DNA of 64,000 bases, from NCBI RefSeq assembly GCF_902806685.2, contig NC_048556.1, positions 2,108,001-2,172,000 on the forward strand, in the 5' to 3' direction. Numbering within the stretch: position 1 is the first letter of the stretch; each line of letters starts with the position of its first letter. Source of the DNA: Maniola hyperantus. Lineage: Eukaryota > Arthropoda > Insecta > Lepidoptera > Nymphalidae. The position numbers and the translations under genes were made by a program. Below the pieces are notes generated by a model. It was not told the origin of the DNA. It saw only the letters and a program-made list of their open reading frames with translations, and made no database searches. Positions 1 to 10,830 of this stretch are shown piece by piece.

Positions 1-366
1 ATCGCATTACGTGAACTTCAAGGAGGAGGATGAGGGTTTCAATTAGACAAGGTTGCAAATGACTATTGCGTTTCAGTGCAGAAATTATGTTTACTTGTAT
101 TTATATGGACTCCCACTGTGAATCAGTAGAGACAAGAATAGTGCGTGTCACAGACTTAAGGAAAAGATAGACGGATGCAGACCACACCGTGTGAATAAGT
201 GAAGCCAGTTGAGCACATAGCGAGATGGTGCGAATTCAGCGTGAATTAAGGCTTCTCAAAATTCCCGTGGATTTTTTTAATTTTCCTAGAATGCAAGCTA
301 TTTATGTACTTACCAAATTTTGTCAAAATCGGATAAACGATCGTATAAAGGTAAGTAACAGACATA

Positions 367-550
367 CAGTACGCGGCCGAAAGTAATGTACATCGACTTT
401 TAGAAGGAGATCGCAGATTTGTAGAGCGTTGTCCCTGTCGTTGAGACCGACAAAACGTCATATAGGTATGAGTGACAGAGACAAAGCTCTACAAAGCCGA
501 AATGTTATTCTTAAGGCCAATGTACCTACATTACTTTCTGCCGCGTACTG
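367..550. repeat. MITE-1 copy, palindromic ends
   Basis: The ends are inverted: it starts with cagtacgcggc and closes with the complement at gccgcgtactg, and both ends carry a gtaatgtaca motif. A second copy lies at 4,400-4,627 and fragments lie at 1,738-1,768 and 10,377-10,470. No ORF of substance is present. The superfamily is unassigned because no clear target duplication is visible. Confidence 0.7.
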
Positions 551-689
551 TACAGACACACTTACCCCTTAATAATATTAGTATGGGTTAAGATATTTTG
601 TGTTCGTTACCTATGCGTCGCATTGTTGTAGTTTTGTATCTAGATGTTGTATAAATCACACTACTGAGACAAGTCTCCCTTTCAGAGTG

Positions 690-760
690 AGAAAAGCTTA
701 GAGTTTTAGACCATAGTCCACCACTCTGCTAAGTGTGAATTGGCCGACTTCACATACCTT
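690..760 (-). repeat. degenerate 3' piece of SINE-A
   Basis: The phrase 'ccatagtccaccactctgc' followed by 'gacttcacatacctt' matches the 3' half of the SINE-A copies at 36,845 and 46,702. It is strongly diverged and lacks the tRNA-like head. Confidence 0.4.
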
Positions 761-1023
761 TAAATTATATTTTTTGGATATTATTACATATTAAATTACA
801 TATAAGGAACACAAAAAAAAACTTATAATACAGATAAAAAACAAGTAATAATTAAGTAGACCTAGGTCTAGTAGACGTATGAATGGGCAACCCCTGCACT
901 AGTAAACACTGTATTACAGTGGGTTGCCTTCTCCATTTCTAAAAACTTGAATAAATGTTATTACAATTTGGTGCGCTAAGGTCGGACATGTTATACCGGT
1001 GTCTATTACAAGTGATAGTGGTG

Positions 1024-1092
1024 TGCATGTATGCGAGTGTGTGTGTGTGTGTGTGTGTTTGTGTGGGTGCGTGTGTGTATGTGTGTATGTGT
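1024..1092. repeat. (GT)n microsatellite
   Basis: About 65 bp of nearly pure GT dinucleotides with interruptions. No gene is nearby. Confidence 0.9.
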
Positions 1093-1213
1093 ATTATTTG
1101 TTGTTTATATTAGCTAGTTTGTTTCAATCATATTATTTTAACTTTGAAAACTTATAGAAAACGCTTAGGCGTGTAGATGGTTTTTCCACTACCAAGCTAT
1201 ATCTATTGTACAT

Positions 1214-1392
1214 ACTAGCTGACCCGGCGAACTTCGTACCGCCTAACAGTCGTTTCTTTATTTTTTTACTAACTTACAATTTTTTAATTTTTTCTCTCCG
1301 TAAGAACCATCCTCGTACTTCAAGGAATATTATAAAAAAATTATTATTATAATAATAATTAGCGAAATTGGTTCGGCTGGTTCGGCTTTAGA
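1214..1392 (-). repeat. family D repeat fragment
   Basis: It begins 'ctagctgacccggcgaactt' followed by 'cctaacagtcg', then 'ccatcctcgtacttcaagga'. The same order recurs at 22,955-23,095. The longer copies at 5,143 and 45,290 share only the CTAG end. Confidence 0.6.
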
Positions 1393-1737
1393 GGCTCTTT
1401 TGAGCTGTCTCGTCGTATACATCCATCGTAGTCTTTGTGCGTTGTAACAATAATAAGGTATATTTATACATTAAAGTTAGACCGACGAGTCTCGGTCTTC
1501 GGGCCATTGTAACCTTGGATGAGACAATACAAAAGCACTTGTATGGACGGCGCATATTAATTTGTGTAAATTGCAAAATATTGTATTTGAATATTGAGGT
1601 GTTGGACACAAAGATAAAAATCAGCGAGGATTTTTTGTGATAATATTAAAATGAATTGTATTGTGTTACTTTTTTCTGAGTTTTGTGTTTTTGAGTAAGT
1701 AGAAAGTAGACATAATAGCGTTTAAACTATCGTTAAA

Positions 1738-1768
1738 GGTCGACGTACATTACTTTCGGCCACGTATA
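1738..1768. repeat. MITE-1 terminal fragment
   Basis: The stretch 'gtacattactttcggccacg' matches one end of MITE-1. The other end is missing. Confidence 0.5.
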
Positions 1769-1842
1769 GTTTATGACTGCCATGCTACATCATAATATTA
1801 TGCTGTGCAACAATTTAATAAATCTATGCCCGATCGCTAACT

Positions 1843-2265
1843 ATGGGCCTCATAAGAAAGCTCAGAGTCACTCAGTGGGCGATGGAGAGAGCTATGCTTG
1901 GAGATTCTCTGCGTGATCAAATCAGAAATGAGGAGATCCGTAGGAGAAATAGAGTAACACACACACACACTACACACACAGTAATCGACATAGCTCAACG
2001 GGTTGCGAAGCTGAAGTGGCAATGGGCAGGGCATATAGTTCGTACAACCGATAGACGTTGGGGTCCCAAGGTGCTGGAATGGCGACCTCGCACCGGAAGA
2101 CGCAGCGTTGGAAGACCCCCACTAGGTGGACGGGCAACATCAGACGAGTCGCAAGGAGCCGCTGGATTCAGGCGGCGCAAGACCGTGGCGTGTGGAAGTC
2201 CCTACAAGAGACCTATGTCTCTGTGTCGTCTATTGGTTGATGATGATGATGATGCCCTGTCCTAA
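1843..2265 (+). pseudogene. RTE-clade LINE reverse transcriptase C-terminus, broken
   Basis: This encodes the C-terminal tail of the endonuclease-reverse transcriptase common in lepidopteran RTE elements. MERAMLGDSLRDQIRNEEIR, AKLKWQWAGHIVR, and VLEWRPRTGRRSVGRPP are readable in order. A CA-repeat insertion interrupts the part after IRRRNRVT. A frameshift near 2,125 moves the last part (RWTGNIRRVARSRWIQAAQD) to another frame. The copy lacks the endonuclease and catalytic RT domains, as expected of a 5'-truncated LINE insertion, and ends in a GATGAT tail. It cannot make a functional enzyme. Related fragments occur at 16,035, 24,890, 51,270, 52,040, 55,835 and 62,305. Confidence 0.85.
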
Positions 2266-2860
2266 GATAAATCCACCTTTAAACGGCCATTTCTCCTCAG
2301 TCTGGCTATGCCCCGGTCATTAACGTTAGCAGTAATGATGTTATGACAGCTGGCCATGTATTGGGCCTTACTCTTTTATTGCTGCACAAACATACAAACA
2401 TACGCTATAGTCACAGCACAGTGAAATGTGAACTGGCAATATACCTCAAATTTTTGAGGATTACTATTTCGTACCTACTCCGCAGTGTCGTAGTGCATGG
2501 CATCTACTTATCTTGAAACAAAAATTTGAAAAAGTACGTAGATATACTAGGATCTTAGCTAGGAAAGTTTCAGTTACATTGGTAGGCATATAAAATCTCT
2601 ATTTAGAATTTAGATGAAGTATAAACAAGTTGTTTATTCATCCTATAAAGTTTTTAAAATTGAGATACACATTAGGTTGTTAGCTGTTCAAATTAGTCAT
2701 TTATAGTGCTAAATTATAATAATATGATGGTGGTAATTTTAAGTCAGTGTGTCCATTTGCACAATTATAGATCTTTGGGACACGAAGAAACATCGCGATG
2801 ATTTATCTAAAAAAACCGTTAAAATCACGTTAAAATACATAACTTGACATTCAAAATTTA

Positions 2861-3085
2861 AGCTGTGATAGCCTAGTGGTTAGGACGTCCGCCTTCTAAC
2901 CGGAGGTCGGGGGTTCGAACTCGGGCACGCACCTCTAACTTTTCGTAGTTATGTGCGTTTTAAGTAATTAAATATCACTTGCTTTAACGGTGAAGGAAAA
3001 CACCGTGAGGAAACCTGGATGCCTGAGAGTTCTCAGGTGTGTGAAGTCTACCAATCCGCACATGGCCAGCGTGGTAGACTATGTA
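2861..3085 (+). repeat. SINE-A (tRNA-derived)
   Basis: The head 'gatagcctagtggttaggac' resembles a tRNA A box and 'gggttcgaactc' a B box, giving an internal pol III promoter. The body contains 'aacggtgaaggaaaacaccg'. The 3' end is truncated relative to the copy at 35,681. It is not a functional tRNA because no cloverleaf 3' half follows. Confidence 0.85.
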
Positions 3086-3481
3086 TATTAAAAAAAATAT
3101 GTATGTGATATCACAAGAATAATAATATTATAACCTACTACCTATTTCATTCATTACAAAATATAAAAAAGCAATGCAATTCATTATACTGTAACATTTT
3201 ATTAAGCATTACAACGGAATGAGTCAATATTACCCCACCCCGGCTTCCATCAAATCCGTCCAATACGTAAATCCCCCCAGCTGATGTTTTGTGGGGCAAT
3301 TAATTCCGCACTAAATACTAAAATAAGTTTATTTCACTCTAAACGTAAAGTGAGAGTGAAAGTCATCTTTCGAAGACGGTTGGTGAGTGTGGAGATGGCT
3401 TCAATAAATAGTGGTTTTATTTTTAACCGACCGACTTCAGAAAATGAAGAGATTTTTAAATTCTATGTGTTATTATTTTCA

Positions 3482-3652
3482 TATTGGACTAAGAGCCAGA
3501 GCGTGCCAGACCTTCGTTATTTTATAAAAGCTGAAAGTTTCTCTGAGTATTGTCCCCAATATTGGGAGGAACGTTTGTTAGGATCATGGCGGCTTTGGGA
3601 GATAACAGGTAATAAAGGTGTAAAAACTCTTACGTCAAAGTATAAAGCCTAA
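3482..3652 (+). repeat. MITE-2 half copy
   Basis: From 'ggactaagagccag' to 'cttacgtcaaagtataaa' this matches the left arm and middle of the palindromic element at 22,398-22,754. The mirrored right arm is absent. The open frame across it is incidental. Confidence 0.65.
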
Positions 3653-3665
3653 TCAGTACCTACTA

Positions 3666-3866
3666 CCTACCCTTATTATAAATGCAAAAGTGTGTTTGTT
3701 TGTTGGTTTATTGGTTTGTCCTTCAATCACGTCGCAACGGTGCCACGGATTGATTTGATTTTTGCATGGGTATAGATAAAGACCTGGAGAGTGACATAGG
3801 CTACTTTTATCCCGGAAAATGTTCCCACAGGATTTTTTAAAAACTTAATTCCACGCGGACGAATAT
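3666..3866 (+). repeat. family B repeat
   Basis: Order: 'ttattataaatgcaaaagtg', 'ccttcaatcacgtcgcaacg', 'gacctggagagtgacatagg', then 'ccacgcggacgaa'. The terminal CTAG-T seen in other copies is lost. Confidence 0.75.
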
Positions 3867-4156
3867 AATAATATTCTAAATAGTTTTTTGTTGTGGAATT
3901 TTTCGATGAGATGATCGAATCATAACGCATTAAAATATTTAAGATAATTTAATTTAAAAAATAATGATAAATATATTTTCTTTCTTATCAATTACTAATA
4001 TCAAAACGCCAATTAAGTAAGTGCATTAAACTGTATGTAACTGACATAGTTCATAATCACCATGACCTAATTGCATCAAAACAAAACCAATTAATCCTCT
4101 TCAACGGTGAAATACGTCTACGACTTATGAATTGCGCAATAGTTTATGTTTTTATT

Positions 4157-4374
4157 ACTAGATGATGCCCGCGACTTCGTCCACGTGGATTTAGGATTTC
4201 AGAAATTCTGTGGGAACTTTGTTTTTCCAGGAAAAAAGTAGCGACATAGGCTACTTTTCATCTCAAGCAAACATCACGTTGATCCGTTGTTACCTTGCGA
4301 CATGATTGAAGGACAAACCAATAAAACAACAAATAAATACACTTTCGTATTTATAATATTGTGGGTAGTGATGA
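4157..4374 (-). repeat. family B repeat
   Basis: Reverse-oriented family B copy: CTAG end with 'gcgacttcgtccacgtgg' at the left and 'tttataatattgtgggtag' at the right. Confidence 0.75.
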
Positions 4375-4399
4375 TGGAATGAAGAAACTTACATACTTA

Positions 4400-4627
4400 C
4401 AGTAGGTACGCGGCCGAAAGTAATGTACATCGACCTTTAGAAGGAGACAGCAGATTTGTAGAGCACTGTCTCGGTCGTTGAGACCGACAAAACGTCATAT
4501 AGGTATGAGTGACAGAGACAACGCTCTACAAAGCCGAAAATCAAATGTCATTCTAAAGGCCGATGTACACAGATAAGAGTAACTACACTCATCTGGGCCG
4601 ATGTACATTACTTTCAACGGCGTACTG
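4400..4627. repeat. MITE-1 copy with short internal insertion
   Basis: Same terminal inverted repeat as 367-550, and the same interior ('gagaccgacaaaacgtcata'). It is about 44 bp longer because the right end carries a partial duplication: 'ggccgatgtaca' occurs twice. Confidence 0.7.
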
Positions 4628-5142
4628 TAGATCATACATATTTGGGAAGTCTATAAAATTGAGATAAATACTTATAACCTTTCGATAGTACATTTAATTG
4701 TAAATATCAGAGTCTTCATCACTGACACAGAGTCCTAGTTGGAATATTATGATCAGAAATAAACACTTAAATGGCGGCGTGCCAAGATGCGTACGCGCAT
4801 CTGTGGGCAAATAAATTTCACTATTACACGATGCGAGAATGATAAGTGGAACGGTGACAATTGAAATACACTTCCGCGTTCAATAGATATTTTAGTATGC
4901 AAAATGCAAATCAAGAAAGAGTTTATTTTAATAATAATTATTATTATAAACTTTTATTTAAGGTGGAAGACACGGTCTGCCCGCGAAATTCAAATTTAAT
5001 TTGGTTCTCGCAATTTGTAAACTAATACGACAAAGTAGGCTTATGGCATTCAAATTGAGCCCCTAGTCCCTAGCAGTATCATCTTCACAGGCTTATATAA
5101 AAATCTTTACTTGAAAGTGTATAGTTTAAGAAATTATTCAAA
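4628..5142. other. unassigned AT-rich spacer
   Basis: No ORF above background, no tRNA-like box and no repeat I can match within this window. Confidence 0.5.
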
Positions 5143-5950
5143 ACTAGCTGACCTGGCGAACTTCGTTCCGCCTAACAGTCGCAATAATTTTGCATTATCC
5201 GCAGTTCCTGAAACATTATAGTTTAGGAGTGCTGTACCCTACATCATCAGGGTTGAGGAGTTGAGACTTGAAGTCTGAGAATAAAGTCGTTGCTTGGTAC
5301 CTACAATATGAATTCACTATGCACACTTCCTGAATCTTGATAACTCAGGCGGGCAGTAACCCTGCAGCATCAGGATTAAGGAGTTGAATCCAGAATTTTT
5401 TATGTGATTACCACGAAAACTTTTTTGTTGATTTAAAAAAAAATTTTGCAAATCGGTCCAGAAACCTCGAAAAAATCGATGTAGAAAAAAGAACCACCTC
5501 CTTTTTGACAGTCGGTTAAAAACTGATGACCTTGAAATATTTACGGAACAATTTTTAAAATATCCCCTTTCTAACAAAAAAAGAATGAATGAAATCCGAC
5601 TACGCGTTAATGAATTACAACTCAGTATACATTTTAACTTTCATCCCCTCTCCTACGGGAACTATGCTGAATTTCGGAATAAAAAGTATCCTATATTCTT
5701 CCTCATAGTATGACCTCAAATCGTACCAAGTTTCATTGGAATCCATTCAGTAGTTTCAGCGTGATGCGCGGCCGTGATACAGACAGACAGACAGACAGAT
5801 AGACAGACAGACAGACAGACAAAAATGAAAAAAATTACAGTTTTGGGTTCAGTATCGATTATAGAGTGCCCTCGAAAAAAAATTTTCAAAATATCTGCAA
5901 TGTACAGAATTTGACCTGTTACAGTTTTATTATAAGTATTGATGATGATG
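5143..5950 (-). repeat. family D long copy with (ACAG)n
   Basis: This matches 45,290-46,262 in opposite orientation over several blocks: 'ggcgggcagtaaccctgcag', 'aaaatcgatgtagaaaaaag', 'cctttttgacagtcggttaa', an ACAG tetranucleotide run at about 5,783-5,825, and 'gggttcagtatcgattatag'. The left end is CTAG plus 'ctgacctggcgaactt'. The short ORF at 5,317-5,577 (-) is not a gene; it recurs in altered form in the other copy. Helitron-type and RTE-type origins are both possible. Confidence 0.7.
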
Positions 5951-6527
5951 ATAATGAGTTTGACGTGAGCTACTCACAAATTAATCAGTAGTACGGAGGT
6001 GTAAAACTAAAAACTAAAAAGTAGATAGATACTGATTGGAGAAAAGAGCCTTCTCTATGTTTGTAATAATAACAACAAAAACACTCATAGTAAACTTTAT
6101 TCGAACGTAAACCGGTGAGTATTGGAAAGATTTAATTTCCGCTTCAGTCAGCGCTTTTTATTTTATTACGGCATTAAAGGAATTATATTATTGCACTGCC
6201 CTATCCTATCAATGTATTGACTATTGCACGAGGATTAATGTCTTAACGCCTGATCATTCCGAATGGCAATTGTTTGTTGGAGTAATATTGCTTTTTTTCA
6301 AATTGCTAGTATAATTTATAGCGTTTTATTTTTGTAAAAGTGTAAATACGTTTATATTTGTTAGTAATAAGGTAGATAGAATAGAAATAGCATAGATAAG
6401 TACAGTTAAAAATGAATTCCGTGGCGCCACTTGAATCGGGGTTCCCACTGAAAACCAGCGCTGTATGTTTTAGTACGTGTGCAAACACATAATGGCATTT
6501 ATGCTGAGTCGGGACCTTTTTTTTCGG

Positions 6528-6660
6528 GTTGTGCCACACATTACGTAGTCTATTCCGGCGCTTCTTCTGCTTGAGGTCTTTCGACTTTACTACTCAAGTA
6601 TTAGAGGCGCCGGGATGACCTAACTGGGTCTAACAGTAACAGGTAATGTGTGGCACAAGT
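6528..6660. repeat. short hairpin element
   Basis: 'gttgtgccacacattac' at the left is mirrored by 'gtaatgtgtggcacaa' at the right, a 16-bp inverted repeat about 130 bp across. It may be a small MITE. I see no other copy here. Confidence 0.5.
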
Positions 6661-6689
6661 TTTAAAATAATTTTTCTTTCTTTTCTTTC

Positions 6690-7010
6690 TAAAGGGATGA
6701 AAAAATACTTTTTACCCGAAGGGTGCCAACGGGATTCTATTACTAAGCCTCCGCTGTCCGTACGTCCGTCCGTCCGTCCGTCCGTCTGTCTGCCAGCGGA
6801 CGGTATCTCGTGAACCGTAACGTCCGTAACAGGCAGAAAGTAAAAAATTCACAGAATGTGTATTTCTATTGCCGCTATAACAACAAATATAGGTACAGTA
6901 CTTAATAAAAACTTCAAAATTTCCACCATGAAAATAATTAAAAAGCCCTATTTCTTTCTACGATGGTAGGTACGGAACCCTTTGTCGGACTCTCACTTGG
7001 CCGATTTTAT
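6690..7010 (-). repeat. family C variant with (CCGT)n
   Basis: 'gaagggtgccaacgggattc', 'aagcctccgctgtccg', a CCGT run, and 'tttctattgccgctataaca' match 42,868-43,036 in reverse. It ends with 'actctcacttggccga', the family C end. Confidence 0.65.
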
Positions 7011-7032
7011 ATTTCTTACTTCATTTTAAATT

Positions 7033-7088
7033 CTCCGCCTCATACCCCCATTGCCATCTCAACCTGTCACGTACTTATAGTACCTAGT
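7033..7088. repeat. MITE-3 end fragment
   Basis: 'ccgcctcataccc', then 'attgccatctcaacctgtca', then 'tagtacc' matches one end of the MITE-3 at 17,484-17,634. Confidence 0.6.
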
Positions 7089-7319
7089 ACAAGTATCTCA
7101 ACGCATGATACACGGTTCATCGACTCAACAATGATTCATAATTCTCGCGAACAAAGGATAAGCACGTGCGAGTTTTTAGAAAAGCCTCGTTTAAAATATT
7201 TACTTTTCGCACGTATTGCGTAACTATTGCGGTCAGATAATATTGTTTTGCTAATTTATTTAATACATTTATTTAGATTTTAGTTTTAATACGGAAATGG
7301 GATTTGTTATTGGTCTTGC

Positions 7320-7540
7320 TACCCATATTCTAAATGCGTAAGTTTGTTTGTTGATTTGTTGGTCTGCCCTTCAATCACGTCGCAACGCAACGGTACAACG
7401 GATCTACGTGATTTTTGCATGGGTATAGTTAAAGAACAGGAGAGTGACATAGGCTACTTTTATCCCGGAAAATCAAAGAGTTCCCAAGGGATATTTAAAA
7501 CCTAAATTCACGCGGACGAAGTCTCGGGCACCAGCTAGTA
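7320..7540 (+). repeat. family B repeat, full 3' end
   Basis: Runs from 'ctaaatgcgtaagtttg' to 'gcggacgaagtctcgggcac' and CTAG-T. Complete relative to the other copies. Confidence 0.8.
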
Positions 7541-7659
7541 GAATATAATACTTAAGCAATATTTATTATGCACATAAAAACGTTTAGTTTCTTCAAATGA
7601 AATCCCTACCTATTTGTTTTATAAAAATCTGTGACTACCCATTTATATTTTACTAGTAT

Positions 7660-7871
7660 GTATATAAAAGAAAAAGGTAACTGACTGACTGATCTATCAA
7701 CGCACAGCTCAAACTACTGGACGGATCTGGCTAAAATTTGGCATGCAGATAGCTTCTATGACGTAGGCATCCGCTAAGAAAGGATTTTTGAAAACTCAAA
7801 CCCTAAGGGGGTGAAATACGGGTTTAAAATTTGTGTAGTTCACGCGGATGAAGTCGCGAGCATAAACTAGT
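7660..7871 (+). repeat. family A repeat
   Basis: Starts 'atataaaagaaaaagg' with a CTGA tetranucleotide run, then 'gatctatcaacgcacagctc', 'ggcatgcagatagc', 'aaggatttttgaaaactcaa', and ends 'gaagtcgcgagcataaactagt'-like at CTAG-T. It shares only its last ~30 bp with family B. Confidence 0.8.
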
Positions 7872-7908
7872 CAACGATAAAAAACTAAATAAATAAATCT
7901 GTACTTAC

Positions 7909-8225
7909 AACATCAGCATCTATGACCCCATCTGCCACATCCGTCCCCCCCTTATCCCTCCAATGCTTCTCACTGGTCACCGAAAAGTTAAACGACCTTT
8001 CCCTTCTTGGACTTAATAACACTCCAGCTGGTGTTCTCCCATATCTAAATATCTCCAGGTTGGTTGTTGAGAACCTGTCGTTGCCAGGGTCTGATCTTGG
8101 GAGGAAGACGTCGTCCTCCAGGTCACTGTCGAAGGTCAAGGTCAAGGGGGGTGATGATGCTGAGCGCCGGCATTGCTGGAGGGGGGGTGGTGCTCTTTCT
8201 ATATCTGACTCCGAATAGGGCCGAT
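7909..8225 (-). CDS. internal coding exon of an unrecognised host gene
   Basis: This 317-bp open segment is bounded, on the minus strand, by a good acceptor (pyrimidine-rich, ending in ttgttcacag) and a consensus donor (gtaagt). The acceptor splits a codon after its first base; the remaining 315 nt give 105 whole codons up to the donor. The product begins RPYSESDIERAPPPLQQ and contains an acidic stretch LTFDSDLEDDVFLPRSD, then RTPAGVLLSPRRERSFNF. It is rich in Ser, Pro, Asp and Arg and looks like disordered cytoplasmic sequence; RRERSF resembles a basophilic kinase site. Its GC content exceeds the flanks. No domain is recognised. The neighbouring exons must lie outside the visible repeats or beyond the window. 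An overlapping open frame on the other strand is treated as a shadow. Confidence 0.7.
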
Positions 8226-8276
8226 CTGTGAACAAATGTTTTTAATTAAATTGGTTGTTTAATGTTTTGTATTGGA

Positions 8277-8450
8277 AAATGGATTGGATTGGATTGGATT
8301 TATCATTATAAATCTTTCATCAATTATCATCATCTTAAAAAAACATTTTAGTTTGTTGTGGGCTCTTCTCAGACCTGGGCGCGTTTGATACCCTCGTAGC
8401 TTTAGTTTTAAGTTTGCGTAATTAATTATCACCATTGTACATCATCTTGC
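8277..8450 (+). repeat. family E fragment with (ATTGG)n
   Basis: A short ATTGG run, then 'gggctcttctcagacctggg' and 'ccctcgtagctttagtttt'. This matches 39,040-39,240 in reverse. Confidence 0.6.
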
Positions 8451-8494
8451 AACAATAATTGACAGTCAGAAAGTGTATAATAAAACCCATAGTT

Positions 8495-8545
8495 CGCCCC
8501 CCTCCTCATACCTCGATTGCTATGTCGACCTGTCGTGAAGTATAC
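8495..8545. repeat. MITE-3 end fragment
   Basis: 'ctcatacctcgattgctatg' followed by 'tcgacctgtcg' matches the MITE-3 end. Confidence 0.5.
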
Positions 8546-8754
8546 CTACTTTATATAAATAATTTGATTTTGATATTGAATCTAATAACAAAAAAAATCA
8601 CCATCATTATCTACATTCAAAGATATAACTTGAAATATTAGACTTTCATACAAACTTTTATTCCCTATTATTAACTTCCCTAGGGAATTTCCGGAAAAAC
8701 TGTTTTAGTGAGCGCCTATAAATGTAATAAAAGGAATTTGGTCTCAAAATTTGA

Positions 8755-8818
8755 AGTTTCTAACCCATCGGTTTAACTGTCCGTTGATAGATCGGTCAGT
8801 CAGTCAGTCAGGACAAGT
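8755..8818 (-). repeat. family A 5' remnant
   Basis: 'ccgttgatagatcggtcagt' and a CAGT run are the reverse of the family A head. The rest of the element is gone. Confidence 0.45.
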
Positions 8819-8829
8819 CTTTGTATAAT

Positions 8830-9975
8830 AGGTAAATACCTATGTATAGATAACACACATAAACCATAACCACAGAAAACCTATTAAGTTAAAACTATTA
8901 AACACCATAGCCAAGGCAGGATTTTGGGATGTGATTTATATAAAATCTATACGTCATCGTCGCAAATATACCGACCTAGTTGAGGTAAGAAAAGCTAGTC
9001 TTTTCATATAATATGTTCACAAATAATGATTCAAGCGGAAATTAAATTAAATTTTAACATAGTTCTTCCATTACAGCTAACATTCATAAACTACAACTTA
9101 GTTAAGAAAGAGAACAGGAAAAAAAACACATACGTAATGGGTATATAGTAGGTATTCATAATATCAAAACAAAATCTTTAAAACAGTTTAAAAACTAAGC
9201 TCGAAGCAATTCCAAAAACCTGTTCCCTTAAACTAAATACTAGCAGTAGGTAGGATTTTACGTCTCACGTTGCTAGAATTCGATAGTCGAAACACAATAC
9301 CGTTAAAGTAAAATGAACCTAAAGAGCCTTGAATTGAAGTCAAAAATTCAATGCCACTGATTTTAATTTCGCAACGTTTCCGCTTGGAGCGCTAGCTGTA
9401 GATGTGTAGACAAACTTGAGCTTTAAAACAAGGTGGTTAAGATCCAGTTTACTATAATGCGGAAGGTTTTCGACACTCGAATACTATCGCTGGTAATACA
9501 TAAAATCTTATACTAACGTACAGTAAATAAAAGCAAAATGTTTAATAGCTATCCAAGAATCGATTATGTTGATTAAAAAATGGTCTACGGTAGCATTTTG
9601 CTTCTGGCGATTGTACGGCCGGCGAAAGGATAATAGTGTGGAAGGAAATTAGTTTGTAAACGAATAACTGTAGAGGTCATTATTGAGTGAAAGTAAATGT
9701 TACTCTTTAATACCTATCTGGGTAGATTTAGAGGAAAATAAGTCAGGATTTTTTTTTGGATTTATGGATAGCCATCCATTTTGGGTATTTGAAAAAATTG
9801 TGAATACAATATGAAGTTTTATGGTCAAAGAGTTTTTTTTTTTTTAAAGTTCTTTTCTTTTCCTATTTTTTTTATTATATTTTGATTCTTAATGAAAATC
9901 AGTCTCCTACTCAGTCAATGAATTACTTAGTGTATTTATTGATCTATTTATGAACGTATAAAAACCCTTTTCTCC
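8830..9975. other. unassigned AT-rich spacer
   Basis: Only poly(T) runs and short background ORFs. Nothing matched to a repeat or gene. Confidence 0.5.
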
Positions 9976-10035
9976 TTTTTTTTTGGGTTCCGTACCTCGA
10001 AAGGAAAGACGGACAGCAGTTCCGCTGGTGCTTGA

Positions 10036-10112
10036 AATGTTCAGGGGCGGCGGTAATCACTTAACATCAGGTGACCCGCGTGCTCGTTTGCTCGCTCTTT
10101 CTATTAAAAAAA
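10036..10112 (+). repeat. jockey-like LINE 3' tail
   Basis: 'ggcggcggtaatcacttaac', 'atcaggtgacccgc' and 'tgctcgtttgctcgct', then A-rich. This is the same tail as follows the RT C-terminus at 51,184. Confidence 0.65.
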
Positions 10113-10376
10113 AGGTAGAAATATCTAGAATAGTCCATAATATCCAGAAGGTCCAGAATGAGAAACACAAATTAATGAAACCTTGTGCCGTCCTCAGACG
10201 AAACCCGTTTTGTCATGACTCTTGACTAGGGTTGCCATCTTGACAATCTAAGCTCGAAAACTCCGGACTTTCAAGCATTATTAAAAGCCGGAAATAGCTG
10301 TATTTTCTTTTTTTTACTTAAAATTAAATAAAAGCGTACATATTATTATACTTAAAAAGTAACACAAATACAGTAG

Positions 10377-10470
10377 CTGGCAGAAAATATTGTACATCGA
10401 CCTTTAGAAAGAGGTATCGGCTTCGTAGAGCGTTGTTTCTGTTACTTATACGAATGTGACGTTTTTCAAA
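10377..10470. repeat. MITE-1 fragment inside the hAT element
   Basis: 'attgtacatcgacctttaga' and 'cgtagagcgttgt' match the MITE-1 left half. The right end is absent. Confidence 0.55.
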
Positions 10471-10477
10471 CTATAGT

Positions 10478-10830
10478 ACGCGACAGGTCGAGATGGCTAT
10501 CGGGAAGGGAATGCCTGCACACCCTCACAGCCCTTGCGATAACCCGCGGCGGCGACGTGCGGCGGGGTGATTACGTAAAACATTGCAGTAGCGACAGCAA
10601 CAACAGTAGCAATCCGACAGTTCATTTGCTGTCTCTCTTCCTCTTCTTCTTATTTTGCTTTGTGACTATTGCTGTCTCTCTCTAGCCGGACGTTTGACAG
10701 CAATGATTGCGAGATTTACGCCTGTCGCAAGCCTGTCGCGAGATACGTAATCAAACCGAGAGAGTGCGGGGTGTCCCCCCGCCTCATACCCTGATGATCA
10801 TCTCAAACTACCAACGGCTATAGGTACTGT
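10478..10830. repeat. MITE-3 copy split by another insertion
   Basis: The left part has 'gcgacaggtcgagatggc' and 'cgataacccgcggcg'. The right part has 'gtgcggggtgtcccccc' and 'gcctcataccctgatga'. Between them, about 10,569-10,763 is bounded by 'gattacgta' and 'tacgtaatc', an inverted pair suggesting a nested element. The unsplit copy at 17,484-17,634 is only 151 bp. Confidence 0.6.

Noticed and set aside
2861..2940. Possible tRNA gene
   Set aside because: A and B boxes are present but the cloverleaf is incomplete and the sequence continues as a multi-copy SINE body.
7922..8218. 98-codon plus-strand ORF
   Set aside because: Antisense to the splice-bounded minus-strand exon, which has much better boundary signals.
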